A DNA stretch of 64,000 bases. It comes from Paenibacillus phyllosphaerae. Lineage in GTDB: Bacteria > Bacillota > Bacilli > Paenibacillales > Paenibacillaceae. The position numbers and the translations under genes are program-made. The stretch's first letter is position 1. Every line of letters begins with the position of its first letter. Below, one piece after another: positions 1 through 9,000 of the stretch. Below the pieces are notes generated by a model, which searched no databases, was not told the origin of the DNA, and saw nothing but the letters and a program-made list of their open reading frames with translations. Location of the stretch: NCBI RefSeq assembly GCF_014192105.1, contig NZ_JACHXK010000003.1, forward strand, positions 124,001-188,000, given 5' to 3'.

Positions 1-7
1 TGGTAAT

Positions 8-367
8 ATGAGCTCTTTGGCATTCCTAAAACAATCAAAGGTAAAATATCTGTTATTGCTGCCTTCCTCCGTTATTACAATAATTGTTCTTTCGAGTTCT
101 TACATTTCGATATTCGGTTTTGAATACCAACATCGCTTTAGAGAAGAGTACATTGGTCCAAGTACATATTCAAAAATGATTGGGGTTGGAATACTTGTCG
201 GTTATCTCATACTGACCTATATTTTGACATGGTTCTATAATCGGGACATAAGTGAAACAGTAACGTGGCTATTGAGGTCATTGTTTAATACCTTAGTTAT
301 CGTTATTGTAGGGGTCATATCAAGTCTTCCGTTGCTCTTTCCAGCTTACTTTTCTCTTTTAAACTAA
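8..367 (+). CDS. small integral membrane protein, unknown function
   Basis: A 119-residue hydrophobic protein I do not recognise. Three membrane-spanning stretches are visible, roughly residues 13-37, 58-77 and 90-117, separated by a short charged loop (HRFREEYIG) and an RDISE segment. The start lies 8 bases into the window, so the ribosome site cannot be judged and a longer N-terminus upstream is possible. Its base composition is AT-rich compared with the genes beyond 6 kb, like the next few genes, which suggests an accessory segment. A repeat element with a hairpin follows its stop codon directly. The coding call rests on an uninterrupted frame with membrane-protein composition. Confidence 0.6.
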   Translation: MSSLAFLKQSKVKYLLLLPSSVITIIVLSSSYISIFGFEYQHRFREEYIGPSTYSKMIGVGILVGYLILTYILTWFYNRDISETVTWLLRSLFNTLVIVIVGVISSLPLLFPAYFSLLN

Positions 368-430
368 CGAAGAACGATAGCTTAAAGAACACAGCGGCAG
401 CCGATCACAGATCTGCTGCCGCTGTTCGTT
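364..430 (+). repeat. intergenic repeat family I, copy 1, with hairpin
   Basis: Begins over the stop codon of the upstream gene with CTAACGAAGAACGATAG, a variant of the head GCTAACTGGGAACGATAG seen at 1118 and 1476, followed by a stem of CAGCGGCAG (392-400) and CTGCCGCTG (416-424). The hairpin lacks a strong T-run on this strand. It may act as a 3' end element or be a dispersed palindromic repeat. Confidence 0.55.
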
Positions 431-598
431 GAAGTAATGGGCAGGATAATACCAATATATGTTAATTGCCATTTGTGTGAATATCAATAGGGAGTAGTCC
501 TGCGTGGTGGAGTAGAGGCAATGAAATCCCATAAGACAAATCTCCTATTCCACGATATAATTTTGGGAAATGCCACATTATGGTGGAGGTGTCTGAAA

Positions 599-1084
599 AT
601 GGAGTTTGCGGTTCGTAAAATGCGAATAAGTGATATTCAACAAGTCCAAAATGTTGCAAAAACAAGTTGGAATGCTACCTATAATGGGATAATACCAATT
701 GAGGTCCAAGAACGTTTCCTGGAGTCTGCTTACAATGATGAAATGATGAGTAGACGCTTGGAACGCTCGCATATTTACGTTGCTGAACTTAACAAGGAGA
801 TAATCGGATTCGCCAATTTTTCATTTGTAAGAAATGATGGGAAAGTTGAATTGTCTGCTATTTATCTTTATCCAGAGTATCAAGGAAAAGGGATAGGCTC
901 AGCACTGCTAAAAGAGGGAATTAATGAGTCCCAGTACGTTAAAGAAGTCTTCATTAATGTTGAAAAAGAAAATATTATTGGAAGAAAATTCTACGAGGCA
1001 AAGAAGTTTCAAATTGTAAAAGAGTTTGACGATGACTTTGATGGGCATATTCTAAAGACAGTTCGTATGGTATTAAAATTATAG
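599..1084 (+). CDS. GNAT family N-acetyltransferase
   Basis: A 161-residue Gcn5-related acetyltransferase, expected to move an acetyl group from acetyl-CoA to an amine of a small molecule or protein; the substrate cannot be told. The core is complete: an N-terminal RKMRISDIQQV strand-helix, the AELNKEIIGFANF strand pair, and motif A, LSAIYLYPEYQGKGIGSAL, with the Q/R-x-x-G-x-G/A pyrophosphate loop as QGKGIG. The NVEKEN...GRKFYEAKKF segment is the usual motif B. I chose the ATG at 599 because GGAGGTG lies just upstream; the frame is open to 521 but those residues are not family-like. It is monocistronic, with repeat elements on both sides. Confidence 0.88.
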   Translation: MEFAVRKMRISDIQQVQNVAKTSWNATYNGIIPIEVQERFLESAYNDEMMSRRLERSHIYVAELNKEIIGFANFSFVRNDGKVELSAIYLYPEYQGKGIGSALLKEGINESQYVKEVFINVEKENIIGRKFYEAKKFQIVKEFDDDFDGHILKTVRMVLKL

Positions 1085-1117
1085 TGTAAGCCTTTAGCAA
1101 CTTACTTACATCATTAA

Positions 1118-1182
1118 GCTAACTGGGAACGATAGTTTAACAGAACAGGGAGCAGGTCGCGTCAGCGCTGCTCCCTGTTTCA
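1118..1182 (+). repeat. intergenic repeat family I, copy 2, with hairpin
   Basis: Head GCTAACTGGGAACGATAG, identical over 18 nt to copy 3, then a strong stem of AACAGGGAGCAG (1144-1155) and CTGCTCCCTGTT (1168-1179). It lies 34 nt after the acetyltransferase stop and could act as its terminator, although the trailing T-run is short. Confidence 0.6.
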
Positions 1183-1268
1183 TTAGAGTAACAGGAGCAA
1201 AATTCCAGTTTATGGTATTATAGTGTGTAGTTATAATAATCAAATATCCTTAGGAAGGAAGTGCGAAC

Positions 1269-1445
1269 TTGCGAAACAGAAAGTATTGGACCCTCCTCCC
1301 TCCTTTCTTGTTGGTTGCAATATTTATGGCATTTTATTTACCAAGGGAATTGAGACCAGTTACATTAATTGTTCCAGTATTATTTTGGGGAGCTTATTAT
1401 ATGTGGGGATATATCGAAAAAAATAAGCAAAGAAAGAACTATTAA
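1269..1445 (+). CDS. 58-aa small membrane protein with TTG start
   Basis: A short frame starting at TTG and preceded by an excellent AGGAAGG ribosome site (1253-1259). The peptide has a basic N-terminus (RNRKYW), two hydrophobic stretches (about residues 8-22 and 32-46) separated by LPRELRP, and a charged C-terminal tail ending KNKQRKNY. That is the pattern of a small two-helix membrane protein with both ends on the basic side. A second frame over the same DNA (1223-1426) has poorer composition and no ribosome site, so I prefer this one. Function unknown. Repeat copy 3 follows 30 nt after the stop. Confidence 0.6.
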   Translation: MRNRKYWTLLPPFLLVAIFMAFYLPRELRPVTLIVPVLFWGAYYMWGYIEKNKQRKNY

Positions 1446-1475
1446 TTTCGCTTTCGAAAGGCACTAGGGCGTTAC

Positions 1476-1560
1476 GCTAACTGGGAACGATAGATGAATA
1501 AACCCGTGATGGCAGCCGGTCGCAAGATCCACTGTCTTTGCTGAACTGGCGGGATAGTTT
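1476..1560 (+). repeat. intergenic repeat family I, copy 3
   Basis: Carries the 18-nt head GCTAACTGGGAACGATAG, then GGCAGCCGGTCGCAAGATC, which resembles the matching part of copy 1 (GGCAGCCGATCACAGATC). The hairpin is more degenerate here. Confidence 0.55.
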
Positions 1561-1650
1561 GATTATAGTCTTTGTTTACTCCACGCATGTGGTAAAATAT
1601 TCTAATAACTTAAGGGTGTGTCAGCACTAATTGTAAAGGGGTTACGAATT

Positions 1651-2460
1651 ATGTTCGAACTGTCTCAAAGTCAATTTCAAAGAGCTATTCCACTTCTTGA
1701 AAACGGCCATCCTCACCCCGAGGTTCTTTCCATTCTAGAAAATAATAATCCTGGATGGGTATTCTCTGACCAAGTAAACTCACCAAGGACCGCATTAGTT
1801 TGGAGTAAGGGTATGAAGGGACATTACCTTATTGGAGACGAAAACAATGAGGTGTTTTTAGGGAATTTGCATGACTTTCTTACCAAAAACATTGCACCAA
1901 GAATGAATGGACTTGGGATGAACTATTTCGAAGTTTCGGGCCATCATGAAAAATGGAACCTGAATTCGTTATTTTCTTCAAAAGACGACCTACAGTGCTG
2001 GGATCAAATCGTGTACGAATTATCAGCTTTTGAGCCTTGTCTGAAATACTCACTTGGTAATTTCCAGGCATTGAGTTTGCGATCGCAAGAATGGAGGATA
2101 CGCAATTTCCTCAATAAGGAATTTGTATATGCTCATATTAATCAATTTTGGGATACCGAAGAGGACTTTTATGAAAAGGGTTATGGTTATGCGGCAATCG
2201 TGGACTCTGAAGTCATCGGCGTTTGTTACTCCAGCTTTGTCACAAAGGAAAAGCATGCGGTTGGAATTGAAATACTCCCCAAGCACCACCAAAGAGGGAT
2301 AGGGTCTAATCTGGCAAGTCTGGTGGTCAACGATATCATCCAGAATGGCTATTCCTGCTATTGGGATTGTTCTTTGAACAATGATGCTTCGAGTAAGTTA
2401 GCACTACGACTTGGTTTTAAGCAGACCCACCAATATCAGTGTGCAGGTTTTTCACTGTAA
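1651..2460 (+). CDS. GNAT acetyltransferase, zwittermicin-resistance-like (PF12746 type)
   Basis: A 269-residue protein with the architecture of the GNAT subfamily that includes the zwittermicin A resistance acetyltransferase: an N-terminal half with a degenerate fold (GWVFSDQ...ALVWSKGMKGHYLIGD) and a C-terminal catalytic half. The acetyl-CoA loop is seen as VGIEILPKHHQRGIGSNLA (Q-R-G-I-G), followed by WDCSLNNDASSKLALRLGF, the typical last helix with the asparagine-rich N-N-x-x-S turn. Start at ATG 1651 with AAAGGGG about 10 nt upstream; an in-frame GTG at 1618 would add 11 residues without a better ribosome site. The substrate is unknown; antibiotic self-protection is known only for one family member. 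Confidence 0.82.
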   Translation: MFELSQSQFQRAIPLLENGHPHPEVLSILENNNPGWVFSDQVNSPRTALVWSKGMKGHYLIGDENNEVFLGNLHDFLTKNIAPRMNGLGMNYFEVSGHHEKWNLNSLFSSKDDLQCWDQIVYELSAFEPCLKYSLGNFQALSLRSQEWRIRNFLNKEFVYAHINQFWDTEEDFYEKGYGYAAIVDSEVIGVCYSSFVTKEKHAVGIEILPKHHQRGIGSNLASLVVNDIIQNGYSCYWDCSLNNDASSKLALRLGFKQTHQYQCAGFSL

Positions 2461-2480
2461 ATACTATTTGTGGCCATTGA

Positions 2481-2550
2481 GCTAACTGGAGAACTTTAGT
2501 TCAATGATCCAGAAGCCGCTTGTCGCTTAACTAACGGACAATCGAATACT
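2481..2550 (+). repeat. intergenic repeat family I, copy 4 (divergent)
   Basis: GCTAACTGGAGAACTTTAG, 20 nt after the acetyltransferase stop, matches the family I head with several changes; the hairpin part is weak. Confidence 0.4.
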
Positions 2551-2644
2551 TCTACAATAGCCCACAGTGTATATTAATCTATACACGACGGTAGCCGAGA
2601 ATTTATCATTCGTCTACCGTTTGGCTTTAATATATCGTTCTCAA

Positions 2645-3255
2645 TCACGGGCGTAATCCGCCGATCGTGTAACCGCCATCTACGAGTAAGCTTTGACCAG
2701 TAACAAAACGAGCGTCCTCGGAGAGAAGCCAGACCACGACATCCGCCACGTCTTCAGATTGCCCCACCCGCCGTAAAGCTCATCATTGCATCGAGTGCTC
2801 CCTCGGAGGCTGCGTAGCCTGAAGTACCCGGCATTGCCCCATGCGCCGTCCACGAAGAGGTGTTAACGAACGCCCCCGCTTTCCACATTCGAGCATCGCT
2901 GCGATCTCGTATTTTAGACAGGCGAACACACCACGCAGATTGACCGACATCAGAGTATCGAAATCTTCAAAGAATAATGAGTGTATCGGTGAGAACGCAC
3001 CAAGAATGCCGGCGTTGTTCCAAGCCATATCCAGACTTCCAAACGTATCCAGCGTCTTGTTTACAAGTACTTCGACCTGACGAGGTTCGGCAACGTCAGT
3101 CTGAACAGCGAGGGCTCTGCTTCCCTGAGAGACAATTTTTTCATAAACTTCTTGAAGTTCTTTCGCTCGTCGACCAGCTATGACGACATTAGCGCCTTCC
3201 CTGCCGAGCCTTAGCGCTGCAGCACGGCCCATCCTGATGAAAGAATGGGGAGAGC
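2645..3255 (-). pseudogene. broken short-chain dehydrogenase/reductase (SDR)
   Basis: Reading the minus strand, most of a classical SDR can be followed across several frames. Near 3232 is the cofactor-site remnant GMGRAAALRLGREGANVVIAGRR, but the upstream TGxxxGxG half is lost to a frameshift just before ATG 3232. The frame continues through DVAEP, NNAG (N-N-A-G motif) and VNLRG. It then shifts one base near 2870, after which FVNTSS and YAASEGALDA follow, with the catalytic Y-x-x-x-K lysine replaced by Glu. A deletion removes about 80 residues before the C-terminal part ([20 protein letters not shown], then [16 protein letters not shown]) ends at TGA 2645-2647. At least three lesions make it non-functional. 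Confidence 0.85.
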
Positions 3256-3607
3256 TTTATAATGAACGAGGAAGCCAGCGTCCTTATACCTCGGTTGATT
3301 GACCTCGCGTTCCCAGCCTAGCCCCTTCCGCTTTACTTTTAGGGTGGGAGGGGTCCTTGGGTTATGTCCTTAAGCGGCCACGAACAGACCTTTTCTCCAC
3401 TTTCACCCTCATGACCGTCAAGGTAACGAATCATAAAGCTGCTTTGTATCAGTTGTTTGCCCAATAGATTACGCTAACTAGTGACGTTAGCTCGTAATTA
3501 CATAAGCCAGCTGGTCACAATGACTGGAAGAAAATAGTTGACAACTAAACGTCGGATAGGTTATTTATTTATTAATAAATAAATTCACTTGAGGGAGATG
3601 AAATGTA
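3256..3607. other. gene-free stretch upstream of the DUF4188 gene
   Basis: No convincing coding frame on either strand. It contains a small inverted repeat GCTAAC/GTTAGC at 3473-3491, reminiscent of the family I repeat head, and at its right end the promoter and palindrome described separately. Confidence 0.5.
3538..3584 (+). promoter_or_regulatory. promoter with 22-bp perfect AT palindrome
   Basis: A consensus -35 TTGACA (3538-3543) is followed, at the distance of the -10 region and beyond, by a perfect palindrome with 11-nt arms ATTTATTTATT (3563-3573) and AATAAATAAAT (3574-3584). The arms meet without a spacer. It lies 24 nt before the DUF4188 start. A dimeric repressor of MarR/TetR type bound here would block polymerase; the regulator is not adjacent. 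The -10 itself is weak. Confidence 0.6.
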
Positions 3608-4114
3608 ATGGCGAAAGTAATTTCAGGAAGATACTCAGCTCGTATGGATGGGGATTTCGTTGTTTTTATAATAGGCATGCGAATCAATCGGCTCTGGGCC
3701 ATACATAAGTGGTTGCCGGTCTTTAAAGCAATGGGGCCCATGCTGCAGGAACTTTATACCAATCGCAAGCTCGGCTTCCGCGGCACGGAGTTTATGTTCG
3801 GATGGCGCAGCGTCCATCTACTCCAATATTGGGAATCTTATGAGCAACTGGAGGCTTATGCCCGCGGTGGGCAGCATCTTATAGCATGGAGGAATTTTAA
3901 TCGCAAGGTCGGAACGGATGGATCCGTCGGAATCTACCATGAAACCTATAAAATCCGATCGGGTGAATATGAGTGCGTATACGGCAATATGCCGGTGTTT
4001 GGGCTCGCGAAGGTGTCGGAGCATGTACCGGCTGTTGGGCATATGGAAACGTCGCGCCGCCGCATGGGCGGGAATAATGAGCCCGCCGTACCGACGCCAA
4101 GAAACCCTCATTAA
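3608..4114 (+). CDS. DUF4188 domain protein (monooxygenase-like fold)
   Basis: A 168-residue protein that fits the DUF4188 family closely. The N-terminal signature SGRYSARMDGDFVVFIIGMRINRLWAI is followed by KWLPVFKAMGPMLQELY, GTEFMFGWRSVHLLQYWESYEQLEAYAR and the C-terminal GSVGIYHETYKIRSGEYECVYGNMPVFGLAK. Family members are thought to have a ferredoxin-like dimeric fold related to small haem- or cofactor-free monooxygenases; no substrate is established. The start is ATG 3608 behind GAGGGAGATG. The basic C-terminal tail (ETSRRRMGGNN...) is low complexity. A perfect palindrome in the promoter suggests control by a ligand-responsive repressor, as expected for a stress or detoxification gene. Monocistronic. 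Confidence 0.85.
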   Translation: MAKVISGRYSARMDGDFVVFIIGMRINRLWAIHKWLPVFKAMGPMLQELYTNRKLGFRGTEFMFGWRSVHLLQYWESYEQLEAYARGGQHLIAWRNFNRKVGTDGSVGIYHETYKIRSGEYECVYGNMPVFGLAKVSEHVPAVGHMETSRRRMGGNNEPAVPTPRNPH

Positions 4115-4163
4115 CCGTCAATCGTCAGCGATTCCTACGGCTGAAACAGCAAATATCTAAACA

Positions 4164-4193
4164 AGAGGCCGACCATCTCGTTGGTCGGCCTCT
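4164..4193. terminator. GC-rich hairpin, probable terminator
   Basis: Perfect 12-bp stem AGAGGCCGACCA (4164-4175) and TGGTCGGCCTCT (4182-4193) with a 6-nt loop, 50 nt after the DUF4188 stop. The flank is T-rich only on the minus strand, so it may serve the convergent minus-strand lipoprotein gene as well. Confidence 0.65.
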
Positions 4194-4194
4194 A

Positions 4195-4300
4195 ATGATC
4201 ATGGGTTCGATCGTGAACACCATGCCTCCCTTAATACGGGGGCCTTCGCCGGCCGATGCCATGCGCGAGAAGGTCGCGCACGACGCCGAAGCCGTGGCGA
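4195..4300 (-). pseudogene. fragment of methionine aminopeptidase
   Basis: On the minus strand, HGFGVVRDLLAHGIG (starting near 4296) matches the conserved histidine segment of type I methionine aminopeptidase. After a frameshift come GPRIKGGMVFTIEPMI, its metal-binding glutamate segment. Both blocks are hallmarks of Map, but only about 35 codons remain and the frame is broken, so this is a remnant. It sits between the hairpin at 4164 and the stop of the lipoprotein gene. No intact map copy lies in this window. Confidence 0.75.
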
Positions 4301-4320
4301 AGAAATGCAACAAATGCCTC

Positions 4321-5334
4321 CTAGTCAATGGTCGCGATATACCAACGGCCTTCCTTGTCCTTGAGAAGGGAGATGGTATAACCTGCTTGGCGAACAATAC
4401 CGTCCTTTAGCAATTCGTATTCGATCCCGACATCCGCTCTAGCAGTATCACGAGGGTAAGAGATCGGGTACTCCAGCTTGGTGAACCGATACGAGCCCTC
4501 GTGCTCCAGCAAGTAATCATAGTAATCGGCGTGCGGCGTTTGCAGCGTCTTGCGGAAGGCAGTCTTGTCTGAGGACGCGATCGCCCGCAGGCATTCCTCC
4601 ACAAGTTGATAGATATCGGATTCCTCTTCGTTCTCACCTTGCGGGAATTCGATTTCCATGCCGGGCTGGAACGCGGCGGGATCGGCCACATAGCGGAGGG
4701 ACCTGGCGGAGGCGAGCAGATCGGGAAGTTCGGCGGCTTGGTCCTCACCGGGATAGCGGAGTCGGATAGCAAAACTGCGGCCATGGTCTGTCAGCAAGAT
4801 GTAATCGGTATAGATCCCGTCCTCGCCTCGTTCCGTACCTACATATTCATGATACTTAGACAGCAGGGGATTGATGTAGCTGCTGTAGGAGATCTCTGAA
4901 GGGACCTTATCCGCGTCAAGGAGCGAGAGCTCGACCTTCGGATCCTCCTTCCCCCAGGCTAACCCTTCTTCCTGCTTAATCTCCTTCATTGTTTCGGGAA
5001 TGTAGAAGCCGTAAGGCCGCATCGTGTCTTTCTTAAAATAGGCTGGCGTATTCCCGCTCTCCAGACTGTCCATCCGGTCGGAGCCTTCATAGTAGGAGAC
5101 GCCGCCTGGGAATAAATCTTCCCTATCCTGTGGCGGCTCATCTGCCGGTTGAGCAGGAGGGGTCCCATTGGCGGCTGTCTGTGCGGGAGTCTCCGCAACG
5201 GAGCTGCCGGCGGCCTGATCTGGTAAGGCAACCGATAGTTCCTTTCCTAACTCGTTCTTTGGCCCGCAGCCAATAAATACGATGAACGCGAGCAGCACCG
5301 CTCCCGTGGCTATCCGTCGACGTCTTGAATCCAT
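4321..5334 (-). CDS. lipoprotein of unknown function
   Basis: A 337-residue predicted lipoprotein: basic start MDSRRRR, a hydrophobic stretch, then VFIGC with Cys at position 23 as the lipidation site. A low-complexity, Pro/Ala/Gln-rich linker (residues about 35-70) tethers a globular part with two similar-sized halves. The second half (from EEESDIYQLVEECLRAI through AFRKTLQTPHADYYDYL to EGRWYIATID) looks like an NTF2-like/DUF4878-type fold with a C-terminal strand. I do not recognise the family. Start ATG 5334 follows AGAGGTGATG, a good ribosome site. The gene appears monocistronic on the minus strand. Confidence 0.75.
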   Translation of the reverse strand: MDSRRRRIATGAVLLAFIVFIGCGPKNELGKELSVALPDQAAGSSVAETPAQTAANGTPPAQPADEPPQDREDLFPGGVSYYEGSDRMDSLESGNTPAYFKKDTMRPYGFYIPETMKEIKQEEGLAWGKEDPKVELSLLDADKVPSEISYSSYINPLLSKYHEYVGTERGEDGIYTDYILLTDHGRSFAIRLRYPGEDQAAELPDLLASARSLRYVADPAAFQPGMEIEFPQGENEEESDIYQLVEECLRAIASSDKTAFRKTLQTPHADYYDYLLEHEGSYRFTKLEYPISYPRDTARADVGIEYELLKDGIVRQAGYTISLLKDKEGRWYIATID

Positions 5335-5486
5335 CTCTCATCACCTCTGGTTCATAGACGAGGGAAGCAAGAATTATGTTCCTTAAATTGGAAGAGAATA
5401 AAACTGACAGGCAACATAACGCAACAAAGTTTCACGGTTATTCGTCAAAGAAGTAGCCAAGCGATTAGCTGACGCGGAGGTTAAAA

Positions 5487-5609
5487 ATGAAGAGATCAAT
5501 AAAAAGCAAAGCAGTTGTCATACTAATCGTAATGACTTGTTGTATCCCCTTTCTATTATGTTGGTGGTTTTATTCTATCGTTCATTCTCCGATGGTTCCG
5601 TATGAATGA
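5487..5609 (+). CDS. 40-aa small membrane peptide
   Basis: ATG at 5487 preceded by GCGGAGG with 6-nt spacing, a near-ideal ribosome site. The peptide starts MKRSIKSK, has one continuous hydrophobic helix (VVILIVMTCCIPFLLCWWFY) and ends HSPMVPYE: a single-pass small membrane peptide with a basic cytoplasmic end. Function unknown. A strong inverted-repeat terminator follows 36 nt after the stop, which supports its being a transcription unit. Confidence 0.5.
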   Translation: MKRSIKSKAVVILIVMTCCIPFLLCWWFYSIVHSPMVPYE

Positions 5610-5645
5610 TGAGCTGTCTATACTAGGATTCCGAAAGCGAAATCA

Positions 5646-5695
5646 TAACAAAACAAGCTGACGCCGGTCATGTCCGGTGTCAGCTTGTTTTGTTA
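5646..5695. terminator. bidirectional terminator
   Basis: Long stem TAACAAAACAAGCTGAC (5646-5662) and GTCAGCTTGTTTTGTTA (5679-5695); the loop region can pair further (CCGG...CCGG). Runs of A and T on the two sides let it work in both directions, for the mini-gene at 5487 and the minus-strand frame at 5698. Confidence 0.85.
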
Positions 5696-5697
5696 TC

Positions 5698-5829
5698 TTA
5701 AGGAAATACGATCGGGAACTGCCCGTCGAATGTATCGAGCAGCTCGACTAGCGCTTGCACTGTCGCGAGGTCGCCGGAAGCGGTAATCGTGCCTTCCTCG
5801 GCAAGGAGCTCCTTGCTCTCCGGTTTCAT
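5698..5829 (-). pseudogene. short remnant, possibly alkyl-sulfatase C-terminus
   Basis: A 43-codon minus-strand frame beginning MKPESKELLAEEGT and ending LVELLDTFDGQFPIVFP. The pattern D-x3-L-x2-LLD-x-F-x3-F-x-IV-x-P resembles the last residues of the sterol-carrier-like C-terminal domain of MBL-fold alkyl sulfatases. It has no ribosome site and none of the rest of such an enzyme, so it is probably a leftover 3' end. The identification is tentative. Confidence 0.35.
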
Positions 5830-6085
5830 AACCCTATGTTAAAACTTTCTAAACATGAAAGTTAATTTATTAAACTACCATTCTGAAATGCTTACATATA
5901 TCTATGTAACTTCCATTATCTACATGAAAACGAAGCGATTCCGGCGTAGCTCCGCATTTTTTGTCGAGAAATCCACTTTCCTGTTTACGATTGTTTCACG
6001 CTGCGATAACAGAGTTGAACAGAATTTCATTTTACGCAGCCTTATATTAAGTTAGTAAATCACATTAGTAGGAGGGGAAAGTGGA

Positions 6086-9000
6086 GTGAGGAGAAGTATG
6101 AAGCTGACCAACCGCATGCTGGTGGTGTTGATGCTGTGGGTGTCGGTATTCGCGTCAGCCGGATATTATGTTGTGCAGCGCGCGGAAGCCGAGACGGCAG
6201 CCGTGAATGTGTTCGCGGCCCCGGGGGTTACCGCGTCGGCCAACGGATACGTGTCGACGGAAGTTGCGCCGGATCTCGCGATCGACGGCCATCTTGACAG
6301 CGGCAAGTGGATGGTTGAGGGTGACGTCAGCTTGCCTGCAGCGGATAAACCGTACTGGCTCAAGGTCGATGCCGGTTCGGAGGTTACCGTACAACGGTTC
6401 ATCGTTGCCCATGCGGGCGCGGGCGGTGAACTCGAATCGTTCATTACGAAGGATTTTACGATTGAGGCAAGCAGCGATGATGAGACTTGGACTCCGGTTG
6501 TTACGGTCACGGGGAATACTTCCGGTCTGACAACGCATGATCTTGAGGAACCGGTCCAAGCAAGATATTTCAAACTTGCGATAACGAACCCGGGCGACCT
6601 TGATCAGGAGACCGGTCATTACGCAGCTCAGATTTACGAATTCCAAGCCTTCGGGTTCGCACTAGATCAGTCCGAGGAACCGGGAACAGGTGTAACCGCT
6701 GATCCGATTGCGCTTCCTGCCGGCGTTGCGCAATCGGCCGTCGGTAACGTGAACGGCTTGCTGGCCGAATATTACGCGGGTACGGGCTCGGGTAACAATT
6801 TTGGTTTCGGCGCCTATAAAGCGACGATGATCGATCCGCTCGTCAATTTCACGGATCTCAATCCGATCTTGGCGACCGCTACAGGCGGTGAGGATGGCGC
6901 GAACGTCCGCTGGTCGGGACAGATCATGCCGCCAGAGACCGGTGAGTATACGTTCTACATGATGGGCGACAACGGATTCCGACTGTGGATCGACGATGAG
7001 CTTGTCATCGACCATTGGGTGAATGACTGGGATAAGGAGCAGATTAGCGTACCTATCCAACTGGAAGGCAGCCGTAAATATAAGATGAAAATCGAATACT
7101 TCGAAGATTACGGCGGCGCGAACTTGTACCTGCGCTGGTCGACAGCGACGATCGCGAAGGAAATCGTGCCGAGCAATGCCTTCTTCCTTCCTGCGGATTA
7201 TACGGGCGCAGCGTCGGGCTTCGTAGCAGCCGAAGGCAATGAACTTACGCTTACGATGCTGTCGGAGCTCGCAGCGCTTCCTGCCGAAGCGGACAAACAT
7301 ATCGCCGTGACGGCAGACGGGATTGACGTTGCGGTCGAGAGCATTGAGGCCACTACGTCCAACTTGCAGCTGAAGCTTGCGAAAGCCATCCTCCCTGGAC
7401 AGCGAATTGCGGTCCGTTATGACAGTGAAGCCGGCATGCAATATGCCGACGGAACGGTGATCGGCGGTTTTGCTTTTACGCCTGTCAATCTATCCAACGT
7501 GGAGGACTACTCGCCGATCGCCATCGCCATGTCGCTCTACGGCAGCGCGAAGACGAACCGGTCGTTCGCATGGTATACGAATTACAACCGTCCTCAGAGT
7601 GCGCCGGCCAATGCGACGGACAGCATCGTCGAGGTTGTGCCTGCGATCGGGACATTCGACGCGCCGGACGTGCTGCGTTTCATAGGCAAGCCGGAAGAGA
7701 CGCGGATTCTGAATAATCTCAAGATCACGAGCAGCACGACCGGATCGTTCATCAGCCATAAGGTGCTGGTCGAAGGCTTGACGCCGGGCACAGCTTACAA
7801 ATACCGCGTCGGCTCCGACGGGAACTGGAGCGATGCCGGTTATTTCACGACGGAAGGCGAGCAGGAGAAAAACTTCCATTTCTTGTATCTAACGGATTCG
7901 CAAGGGTCGAACTCGCAAGATTACACGGTCTGGGCCGATACGTTGAACCAAGCGACTCAGCGTTTCCCGGATTCGAAGTTCTTGCTTATGACCGGTGACC
8001 AAGTCGATGCGGGAGCGCTTGAATCCCAATGGTTGGACTACTTCGGCAAACCGCAGAAACTGCTGATGAACCTGCCGCTGATGGCCGCTGTCGGCAATCA
8101 CGAAGGCCCTTATAACGATAACTACTATTATCATTTCCATTATCCGAACAACTCGATCGATGACCCGCTGCCGCCGGGCAGCGTCTATGCGTACGACTAT
8201 GGCGACGCGCACATCATGGTGCTGAACACGATGGATATGGGCTGGGATGACCGTCAGAAGGCATCGTTCAAGCAGGAGATCGAATGGTTGAAGCACGAAG
8301 TCGCGCGGACGGATAAGAAGTGGAAGATCGTGGCGTTCCATAAGGCGATCTATTCCGTCGGCAACCATGCTCTAGACAGCGACATTCTCGAACTGCGCGA
8401 GATGCTGTATCCCGTCTTCGACGAGCTCGGCATCGACGTCGTCCTGCAAGGACACGATCATACGTTCATGCGCTCGTTCCAAATGTACGACAACAAGCCG
8501 ATTAAAGATGTTCAGAAGGATGCTGACGGCAATGTCCTCAATCCGGACGGCACGCTCTACATGATCAACAACTCCGCGGCGACGAAATTCTATGACATCA
8601 AGAACGGCGTGGATCACTTCTATACGGATGTCTTCTTGCAGCCGAAGAAAGCCGTCTACTCCGGCGTCGAGTTAACGGAGAACAGTTTCACCATCACGTC
8701 CTATCAATCCGGCGACGATGTACCGTTCGATGCTTACACCATCGTAAGGGAAGACACGAAGCCGAATCCGGTCGAAGGATTGGCAGCGGCGCAATCGGAA
8801 GACGGGAACCGGGTGCTGACATGGACGAAGCCGCAGGATCAGCCAGGCAACGCCATTCGCGGATTCCGAATCTATGAGACGAACGGAAAGCTTGGCGCGA
8901 ACTGGAACGTGTATGTCCCCGTGACGGACGGGCAGACGAATTATCAATATGCCGTTACGGGTACCAACCCCGATCAGGCGTATCAATTCGTGGTGAAGGC

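Noticed and set aside
1223-1426. 67-codon frame overlapping the small membrane protein at 1269
   Set aside because: No ribosome site and mixed composition (DPPPSFLVGCN); the TTG-started frame in the other register has a strong AGGAAGG site and a coherent two-helix pattern.
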